The notes beneath the pieces are model-generated. The model was given only the letters and a program-made list of their open reading frames with translations, was not told the DNA's origin and ran no database searches. Positions 57,286 to 64,000 of a stretch of DNA of 64,000 nucleotides are shown one piece after another. The DNA is taken from positions 124,001-188,000 of the forward strand of contig JASVEC010000032.1 of NCBI GenBank assembly GCA_030770535.1, read 5' to 3'. This stretch comes from Batkoa obscura (Eukaryota > Entomophthoromycota > Entomophthoromycetes > Entomophthorales > Batkoaceae). Numbering within the stretch: position 1 is the stretch's first letter; every line of letters starts with the position of its first letter. The translations under genes were made by a program, and so were the position numbers.

Positions 57286-57993
57286 ATGTTCAAAAAAAAG
57301 AAGGCTCCCAAAGATATAGATGCTATTCTACTCAGCTACCAGGACTCTGTAATCCGTTCTGTGGATCTCGCTAGCTTATCCACTAACTCCTGGATAACTG
57401 ATTCCATCATCCATTTCTATTACACATATCTAGAAGCTACTTCACCAAGTCCTGAGATTTCCCTTCTCTCACCTAGTATAATTCATTTGTTTTTAATGTT
57501 AAATCGTAACCATACCTCCCATGAAGAATTGATAACTATTCTACCAAGGAGTCTTGTAACTTGTAATTTTTTATTTTTACCTATTAATAATCATCGACAA
57601 ATAACTACAGGGGGTACCCATTGGTCTTTATTAATCTATTCTAAATTAGATGAATGCTTTTTTTATTATGATTCTTTGAGAGATTCCAACTATCATTATG
57701 CAAAAGAAGTAGCTAGTTATATTATCAAGTTATTAAATGTCAAATTATGTAAAATCAGATGTATGAATACGCCTCAACAATGGAATGGTAGTGATTGTGG
57801 AGTTTTTCTATTGATTTTAAGTGAAATATTGTATTTTAGACTAAGACAAGTAATATTGGAAGGTTTATTAATTAATCCAGGATTGTGGTCTGTAGATAAT
57901 GGAGTTATTTTAAATCCTACTGGACAAAGAGAAAGGATTAAAGGATTGATTTATCATTTGATGGAAAATAAAAATAATCCAAAAGGCCAATAA
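57286..57993 (+). CDS. NEDD8-specific protease (SENP8/NEDP1)
   Basis: ULP1-family cysteine protease of the SENP8 type that matures or removes NEDD8. A single exon encodes 235 residues from the ATG at 57286; an in-frame TTG further upstream is not conserved. The catalytic His is in TGGTHWSLLIY (about residue 112), Asp in FFYYDSLRDSN, the oxyanion Gln in TPQQWNGSDCG and Cys in SDCGVFLL. The GGTHWSLL and YDS spacing and the N-terminal block ILLSYQDSVIRSVDLASL fit SENP8 rather than SUMO proteases, which have different entry loops. Human SENP8 is 212 residues; extra length sits at both ends. Convergent with uS14m, stops 79 bp apart. Confidence 0.93.
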   Translation: MFKKKKAPKDIDAILLSYQDSVIRSVDLASLSTNSWITDSIIHFYYTYLEATSPSPEISLLSPSIIHLFLMLNRNHTSHEELITILPRSLVTCNFLFLPINNHRQITTGGTHWSLLIYSKLDECFFYYDSLRDSNYHYAKEVASYIIKLLNVKLCKIRCMNTPQQWNGSDCGVFLLILSEILYFRLRQVILEGLLINPGLWSVDNGVILNPTGQRERIKGLIYHLMENKNNPKGQ

Positions 57994-58072
57994 AAAATAA
58001 AAAATAGAAAAATATCCAAATAATAAAATATAGCCAACATTCTATTCTTTTTTATTTCTTGAATATCTTTTT

Positions 58073-58381
58073 TTACCATTGAGCCTTTTGTACTCCTGGT
58101 AAGTCTCCGCGTAAAGCATTTAAACGAAATTGAAATCGACACATTTTAAAATCAGATAAAATACCTCTGCCTTTACCAGTTTCAACACATCGATTTTTTA
58201 TATTAGTTAAACGTGCAGGGCGAGCAATAGAATTTAAAGCTAATTGAGCTTGATATCTTAATTTCAAGCTATTTTCTTCATTTCTTGTAATATACTTAAA
58301 ACTTTGTCTTAAAATCTCATAACTAGCAGTTAATTGTCGGTTACGTAAATCGCGGATAACGCGCACATTGAGATGTTGCAT
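58073..58381 (-). CDS. MRP2: Mitochondrial ribosomal protein uS14m
   Basis: Small-subunit ribosomal protein of the mitoribosome. One exon, 102 residues, intronless. The core RPARLTNIKNRCVETGKGRG and SDFKMCRFQFRLNALRGDLP are the uS14 signature; the CXXC zinc motif of many bacterial S14 proteins is absent, as in the C-minus mitochondrial type. The end PGVQKAQW is close to the usual PGVXKASW ending. It lies 121 bp upstream of... the RabGGT alpha stop on the same strand, and could share its terminator region. Confidence 0.95.
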   Translation of the reverse strand: MQHLNVRVIRDLRNRQLTASYEILRQSFKYITRNEENSLKLRYQAQLALNSIARPARLTNIKNRCVETGKGRGILSDFKMCRFQFRLNALRGDLPGVQKAQW

Positions 58382-58502
58382 GGTGACCCTTTTTTATTTA
58401 TTGGGAAATTAAATAAAATTTGAAAATTGAAATTGAAAATTTAGATAAAAATGGGATTTGTTTTTTATTTTAAAAATTGAAAAATTGGCCAATCAAGTAT
58501 AG

Positions 58503-60015
58503 TTACTCTTTCAGTAATAATTCTTTTTGATAAAGATAATAATTTTTACGTAGTTTATCAATATTTAATAATTGATTTAAATAATTATTAATTGATAATT
58601 GAATCTTTTGATTATTTATCTTACATAATTGTTGATAGTGTTGGTACAATAACAAATAACTATTCAATGGCCCTAAAATAAAAAGGAAATTATCATTGTT
58701 ATTGACTGAATTTAATAAAATAAAAATACTTACATCTAGCTTCTGGTTCTAATTCAATTAGTTCAATTAATTGATTTAATTCATTTTCAATTATTGGAAT
58801 TAATTTAACTGATAACTTATTATTTTCACTATAATCAATATGCTTAATTATAAATTGATTAAATTGATGTTGATTTTTAATATTATTTAACTGTAATTCA
58901 TAATCAATATTTTGATATTGATTGTTAACAAGATTCTTGTTTTCAAATGTTATATCTTTAAAGGCAATTTGAATGCTGATTTTATTAAATTGATTAATAT
59001 CTTTTATATTTAATAATGGCAATTTCCAATAATTTGAATATTCTTTAACAATAATGTTATTATTATACTTTACCCAGTTCTCTGTTGTTAACTGGAGCTT
59101 TTCATGATTAATAAAAACCATTGGAATACTCTCAAATTTCATATTAAAATTACATCTTAGATAAATAAACCACTGATTTTGATTTAATACTAAATATACA
59201 TTTAATTTAACTTTTTTATTTTCCTCTGATAATTCATCCATTAAATTGAAGTAATAAATAAAACTACTTTGATCTTCAGGATCCGTATAAAATGCATTTT
59301 TAACTAATTTCAATTCATTATCCATTTTCATCATCTCTTTAATTTTATTCTTATCTTCTTCATTCACTTCTCCTTCTTTAATTGCTATATCTTCAACTTT
59401 CTTTTTTAATTGAATTCTATAATGCCATGCACTAGCATTCGAAAATGAGGCCTTTATCTTTTCTCCAGTAAATTTCCATTCTTCTAACAATAATTCCACT
59501 TTATCTTTCTTTTCTTTCATCAAATGTAACAACTTGGCTACTATTCTTAACCTATAATTCCAACCATGAAAATTTCTAGCATCTTTATTTAACATGAAAT
59601 TAATTAATTGTAATTCTTTAAAATAATTTTTATATGTGTTTAAAGTGTCTAAAATATAACTTCGATGATTCCATATCCAATAAGTTTTGGGGCGTAATTG
59701 AAAACAATCTTGAGTTAATTTAAGTTCTTCCATAGAATTAACTAGATTCTTGGGGATGGATCGACGATCGTTCCATAAGGTATAATAATCTGGGTTTTTT
59801 AAGAGGAGCTGGCTATTGAGTAAGAGAAACTTTTCCACTGTTGATGGTTCCAATTCTTTATTACAAGAGATTGGGAACAACTGCTGTTTTATTAATTCAT
59901 AGTTATCAAGCTCTAATTGATAAGAATGAATTTTTTTTTCTTCTGATTTTTTTATGGCTGTTAATTCAGCATCTGTATAAGTTACTTTCTTTTGGCCGTG
60001 TAAACCGTATGACAT
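58503..60015 (-). CDS. BET4: Rab geranylgeranyltransferase alpha subunit
   Basis: Alpha subunit of geranylgeranyltransferase II, which lipidates Rab GTPases. Exons 58734-60015 and 58503-58672 give 483 residues. PFTA repeats with the WxxR pattern are clear: YYTLWNDRRSI, YWIWNHRSYIL, FHGWNYRLRIV and SAWHYRIQL. The start MSYGLHGQKKVTYTDAE closely resembles other family members (MHGRxK). Between the fourth repeat and the last one there is a region of about 110 residues (roughly 270-385) predicted to be beta-rich (NVYLVLNQNQWFIYLRCNF), in the position of the Ig-like insert of animal and plant proteins, which yeast Bet4 lacks. After splicing, LEPEARWPLNSYLLL gives the final PFTA repeat. No leucine-rich-repeat domain follows. 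Confidence 0.92.
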
Positions 60016-60208
60016 TGTCGATTGACCTTATAAAATGAGTTTATAAAAATTAAAAAATGAGTTTAGTTATGACTTTAAATTTAACTAGTAATTAGAACCA
60101 ATAAGATCTTTGATAGATATTCAATTTTTTATTAATTAATCAAAAAAATCAAAAATCAAAAATTCATATATAAAATATAATTTATTTAACAACTATCATA
60201 AAATAACT

Positions 60209-63200
60209 TTACTCCCCATAAACAATTTGATTCATTGTCTTTTTAGCAAATTCACTTCTAGGCTGAACTCCATTTGTCCAAAGTTTCGTTTGATATCTAG
60301 CTGTTACAATTAAAATATCTAAACCATCCACAACTTGAATGTTATCTCCATATTGATTCTCTACTTTACTTGTTTTTCCTTCTGAATATTTAGCATAAGC
60401 TAATTTAACTAAAATACCTTTATTTTCTCTAAACACTTGTTTTAAAAAGGATTCATTAACGACCTGACTATCGCCAGGTAAAGTGTCTACTATAGTAACA
60501 ATATTATGATTATCTTGTTGGATTAATTCGTCCAATTTCTTTTGTCCAATAATTGAAACAAATTTCAAATTTTCATCCACTTCCTTTCTTAATTCTTCTA
60601 CTCTTTCTAGGCTACGATTGTATACAAAAATAGTTTCAAAATTCAATTGATTTAAAGCATAAATAGCTGCTCTTGAAGTACCACCAGCACCTAAGATAAT
60701 GGCTGATTTCTTTTTTGTTAAGGCATTAATTTCCAATAATTTTTCACTTAATAAATCATGAATTCCTAACCAATCAGTATTATAGCCTTTTAGCTTACCA
60801 TTTTGTCTAATTACTGTATTAACTGCTCCAAGGCTTTTTGCAATTGGACATAATTCATCTAAATAGGGAATAATTTGTACTTTGAATGGGATAGTAACAC
60901 AAGAACCACCAAAATTATCTTGTTTTAAGATATTATTGACTTTTTGAATATCATCTGTTTGATGACGATGTAATTCATGTGGATAACCTAAACTCTGAAA
61001 TACAGCAGTATGAAATTGGGGTGTAGGTGAGCTGGAAATTGGATTACCAAATAAGTAATATTCTTTTTTAGTTAAACTACCGAGTTGATATTGTGTATTT
61101 AATATTTCTTTAGAACTTAATTGACCTGGTGCAGCTTTTGAACTAAGTTTGGGATGAGTTACCGGGGTAAGATAGGGATTTAATACACGTGTAATTTTAC
61201 CCTTCTCTCCCATATTAATAGCAATTAAAGGAGTTGTATTTGACTTATTATTATAATATTCATTTAAAAAAGTTAATAATTTTAAATTGTATTGGTGATC
61301 TTTTGCAGTTGAAATTAATTTAACAATATCACCATAACTTTGCCCCTTTTTGATTAAATCCGTTACTGCAGTAGTATCCCATTCTAAATTACCTGAAAGA
61401 TCATGATAGGATGCTAATATCAAACTATTACGTTTGTTTTGTTGAATAGATTGATGAATTTGATTATTGAAATTTAATTGCAAATCAATTACTTCACATC
61501 CTAATCTTAATCCTAATTCTGATAATTCTAATAACTGATTTACAGGTAAATCATCTGGTAAAGAGCCACCTTCATTAATTGTACGTAAAGTATAAATTAT
61601 TGGATGATCAATCAATTCATATTTTAACAAACTAATTTGTTGAATAATATAATCTTTAGCTAATTGGAATTCATTAGTACTATTTAAATCCTTATCTTTA
61701 ATTAATTGATCTACTCGTATTTCAACTGCATGACTGCCTTCTGCAATTTCTTTAAGATCCGTCAATACTTCTTTAACATTGGAATTATTGATACAAACAA
61801 AAAATGAGTTGGAATTTTTATTAATGTTTTTAATTGGATTTTCTATTTTACCTTGTAAGAATTGAATAAATTTAGTGAATTGATTCTTAACTAATTGAAA
61901 ATGTAATTGTTGACTATTGTTATTGACTTCTTCTTTTGAAATAGAAACAAATTCATGACTACTACATTGTTGATAATAAGGTAATCTTCTTAAATAAACA
62001 TCTTTAATTGATTCTTCATTAGAATAGTTAGGCCTGGTACTATCCACATTTAAATAAGTTTCAATATCATTAATATCTCTCTTTAAAAATAATACCAATC
62101 CACCCTTCTTTTTATATTCCAATAACAATTGACGATTCTCTTCTAGTTCCACAATACCGCCACCACAAGAAATAACTGTATTTTTACTATATTTATTAAA
62201 ACTATCTTTTACTAATTGGGCTTCTAATTGACGAAATTCTTCCCATCCTTTTTCAGCTACTAATTGTTTGACTGGTACTTTGTATACTTTTTCAAATTCA
62301 TAGTCTAAATCTAAAAATTGATAGCCTAAATCATCTGCTAAATATTCTCCTAAGGTGGTTTTACCCACTCCACGCATACCAATTAAAATTATACTTTTAT
62401 TTATATCTACTTGATTAGAATGAATATCATGATGAGGCTGAATATCATACCCTGATAATGGTACATTTAATAAATGTCTTAATACATCCCACCATCCTGG
62501 ATATGTTTTTTCAATACATCTTTTTTCTTTAATTATAGTACCTGGTACTTGTGTACCAATTAATGAAAAGGACATAGCAACACGATGGTCATCATAGCAA
62601 TCAATGCCATCAACAGGTAATTTTAAATCACTTAATTTAGTACCATAAATAGAAATACCATCTTCTAATTCTTCACAATAAACACCAAATTTAGCTAATT
62701 CTGTTACCATAGCTAATATACGATTACACTCTTTTACTCTTTGATTAGCAATACCTGTAATGTTTGTTATAAATTTATCAGTTGATTGATCGGTTGGATG
62801 TTTGGTAGCAACAGCAGCTAATACTGAGGCAGTCAAAAAAGCATCCGTCATAGGCTCCATATCGATTTGAGGTAAACAAATCAAATTTCCTGGGGCTGGC
62901 CCCTTTACTGTAGTTGTCATTGAAGTTTGGGTTACTTCACAGCCCATAGGTTTTAATACATTTAAGGCAAACTGAGCATCTCCCTGTAATGAATCATAGC
63001 CTAAATTATTTACTTTAACAGTAGTACCAGTGATAGCAGCTAAGGATAATGGATAAGTGGCTGAGCTGGCATCTCCTTCAACTAAATAAGTTGATGGATT
63101 GATATATTTTGAACTTGGGATAAAATATTCATTAGTGGATTTACGTTCAACATTCACACCAAATTGTTTCATCATAGAAATAGTCATATCAATATAAGGT

Positions 63201-64000
63201 TGAGATATAACATGACCACCAACTAACTTTAAGGTTACTCCTTCTTTTGTATAAGGGGAGGATAGCAATATAGAAGATACATATTGAGAAGATATATCAG
63301 CAGCTAATTCAATGACCCCTCCTTTTAAACCTGAGTTTTTACCAGAAGACTCAAATTTCAATGGAAGACAACCTTCTCCTTCTAAATAATTAATTTGACA
63401 ACCATTGTCTCTTAATGCATTAACTAATGGTCCAATTGGTCTTTGTTTCATACGTTCATTACCAGTTAGTATAATAGAACCTTCATCTGCTTTTACTGAA
63501 GCACAAATAGTAGTAAGGAATCGAACTGCTGTACCAGCATTGCCTAAATAAATAGGTTGGTTAGGTACTTTAAAATTAGCTGGACCACCACAACCATGAA
63601 TAACTAAATTTTCTCCACCATCTTGAAATTCATATTGTACATTTCCTAATAATCTTAAAGCTTCTAACATGACTTGGGTATCATCCGAATGTAGTAATCC
63701 ACTTAATTTGATTGTTCCTTCACCTAAAGCAGCTAATAATAAAGCTCGATTGGAGATGGATTTAGAGCCAGGTACACTAACTTCGCTATATTGTTGACTA
63801 TCTAAGGTTTCTTTTAGATTTATTTGTATACCATAAGACATGGCACGAATTAATTCTTCATCATTAACGAATTCTGGATAGGGATTAGTGGTACCTCCTA
63901 TTTCTTTTAATAAAACAATTCTCTTTTTACCAGCTACATTCTTTTTATCTAACTTAATAATATTCATTAATTTTTCAACATTTAATTGTCTCTGAGAATC
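60209..64000 (-). CDS. ARO1: Pentafunctional AROM polypeptide, 5' part off the window
   Basis: Catalyses steps 2-6 of the shikimate pathway to EPSP. Intronless here: 1263 residues to a TAA at 60209, and the frame stays open to base 64000 upstream of the ATG at 63967, so that ATG is internal and the dehydroquinate synthase domain is mostly outside. Counting from 63967: end of DHQ synthase (IKLDKKNVAGKKRIVLL, 1-25); EPSP synthase (about 60-505) with PGSKSISNRALLLAALGEG and LGNAGTAVRFLTT; shikimate kinase with P-loop GMRGVGKTT (about 530); type I dehydroquinase (about 715-925) with SYHD catalytic His and GDIVKLIS Schiff-base Lys; shikimate dehydrogenase (about 970-1252) with GNPISSSPTPQFH and ILGAGGTSRAAIYAL. 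All catalytic residues I can check are present. Organisation matches fungal AROM of about 1580 residues. Confidence 0.97.
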   Translation of the reverse strand, partial: DSQRQLNVEKLMNIIKLDKKNVAGKKRIVLLKEIGGTTNPYPEFVNDEELIRAMSYGIQINLKETLDSQQYSEVSVPGSKSISNRALLLAALGEGTIKLSGLLHSDDTQVMLEALRLLGNVQYEFQDGGENLVIHGCGGPANFKVPNQPIYLGNAGTAVRFLTTICASVKADEGSIILTGNERMKQRPIGPLVNALRDNGCQINYLEGEGCLPLKFESSGKNSGLKGGVIELAADISSQYVSSILLSSPYTKEGVTLKLVGGHVISQPYIDMTISMMKQFGVNVERKSTNEYFIPSSKYINPSTYLVEGDASSATYPLSLAAITGTTVKVNNLGYDSLQGDAQFALNVLKPMGCEVTQTSMTTTVKGPAPGNLICLPQIDMEPMTDAFLTASVLAAVATKHPTDQSTDKFITNITGIANQRVKECNRILAMVTELAKFGVYCEELEDGISIYGTKLSDLKLPVDGIDCYDDHRVAMSFSLIGTQVPGTIIKEKRCIEKTYPGWWDVLRHLLNVPLSGYDIQPHHDIHSNQVDINKSIILIGMRGVGKTTLGEYLADDLGYQFLDLDYEFEKVYKVPVKQLVAEKGWEEFRQLEAQLVKDSFNKYSKNTVISCGGGIVELEENRQLLLEYKKKGGLVLFLKRDINDIETYLNVDSTRPNYSNEESIKDVYLRRLPYYQQCSSHEFVSISKEEVNNNSQQLHFQLVKNQFTKFIQFLQGKIENPIKNINKNSNSFFVCINNSNVKEVLTDLKEIAEGSHAVEIRVDQLIKDKDLNSTNEFQLAKDYIIQQISLLKYELIDHPIIYTLRTINEGGSLPDDLPVNQLLELSELGLRLGCEVIDLQLNFNNQIHQSIQQNKRNSLILASYHDLSGNLEWDTTAVTDLIKKGQSYGDIVKLISTAKDHQYNLKLLTFLNEYYNNKSNTTPLIAINMGEKGKITRVLNPYLTPVTHPKLSSKAAPGQLSSKEILNTQYQLGSLTKKEYYLFGNPISSSPTPQFHTAVFQSLGYPHELHRHQTDDIQKVNNILKQDNFGGSCVTIPFKVQIIPYLDELCPIAKSLGAVNTVIRQNGKLKGYNTDWLGIHDLLSEKLLEINALTKKKSAIILGAGGTSRAAIYALNQLNFETIFVYNRSLERVEELRKEVDENLKFVSIIGQKKLDELIQQDNHNIVTIVDTLPGDSQVVNESFLKQVFRENKGILVKLAYAKYSEGKTSKVENQYGDNIQVVDGLDILIVTARYQTKLWTNGVQPRSEFAKKTMNQIVYGE

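Noticed and set aside
1-64000. Dictyostelid origin (AT-rich, Asn runs, AROM present)
   Set aside because: Introns here are about 50 nt, spacers are less extreme in AT, and the EI24/RRT8-type and GST proteins look fungal; kept only as an unlikely alternative.
1-64000. tRNA genes
   Set aside because: Scanned by eye for GGTTCGAATCC-type B boxes; hits such as those at 7.0 and 40.3 kb have no matching A box or cloverleaf.

Overview
The window is AT-rich eukaryotic nuclear DNA, most likely from a fungus outside the Dikarya. The evidence for a fungus is a pentafunctional AROM gene, fungal-type glutathione transferases, a fungal EI24/RRT8-type membrane protein, REI1 with four zinc fingers, and many tiny introns (mostly 45-60 nt, donor GTAAG/GTAAT, acceptor TTTAG). 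A TBCK gene, asparagine runs and low GC would fit an early-diverging lineage such as the Entomophthoromycotina; the genus is my inference and cannot be fixed from sequence alone. Dynein, Tim44 and two mitochondrial translation genes show a flagellum-independent dynein pathway and real mitochondria.

Layout. 1-16 kb is a repeat-rich, gene-poor stretch: a partial unknown gene, two glutathione transferase paralogs in opposite orientation, three decayed F-box/leucine-rich-repeat genes on the minus strand, and many short inverted-repeat (MITE-like) elements. 16-24 kb holds mitochondrial methionyl-tRNA synthetase (+), convergent with a 1209-residue Asn-rich protein (-), then the splicing factor CWC25 (-). 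24-39 kb holds a 16-exon PH-PH-C2-RasGAP gene (-) and a disordered coiled-coil protein (-), separated by MITE-rich DNA that includes an apparently exact 368-bp inverted repeat. 39-50 kb holds dynein light intermediate chain (+), a TBCK pseudokinase-TBC gene (+), REI1 (+) with a decayed partial copy behind it, and a uracil-DNA glycosylase with a PIP box (-). 50-64 kb holds ribosomal P2 (-), Tim44 (-), an EI24-type membrane protein (+), a CENP-O-like protein (-), a NEDD8 protease (+), mitochondrial uS14 (-), Rab geranylgeranyltransferase alpha (-) and AROM (-, continuing off the right edge). From 55 kb onward genes are packed 50-270 bp apart.

The genes are mostly unrelated housekeeping genes: translation and ribosome assembly (REI1, P2), mitochondria (MetRS, uS14m, Tim44), vesicle and Ras/Rab signalling (TBCK, RabGGT alpha, RasGAP, dynein LIC), DNA repair (UNG), splicing (CWC25), neddylation (SENP8) and shikimate synthesis (AROM). 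Three short non-autonomous element families were recognised by eye: family A (about 105 bp, 22 copies, apparent 4-bp target duplications), family B (about 460 bp, 4 copies) and a single 97-bp element C. No tRNA, rRNA, CRISPR or virus-like element was found. Exon models were joined by hand from GT/AG sites, reading phase and family similarity.
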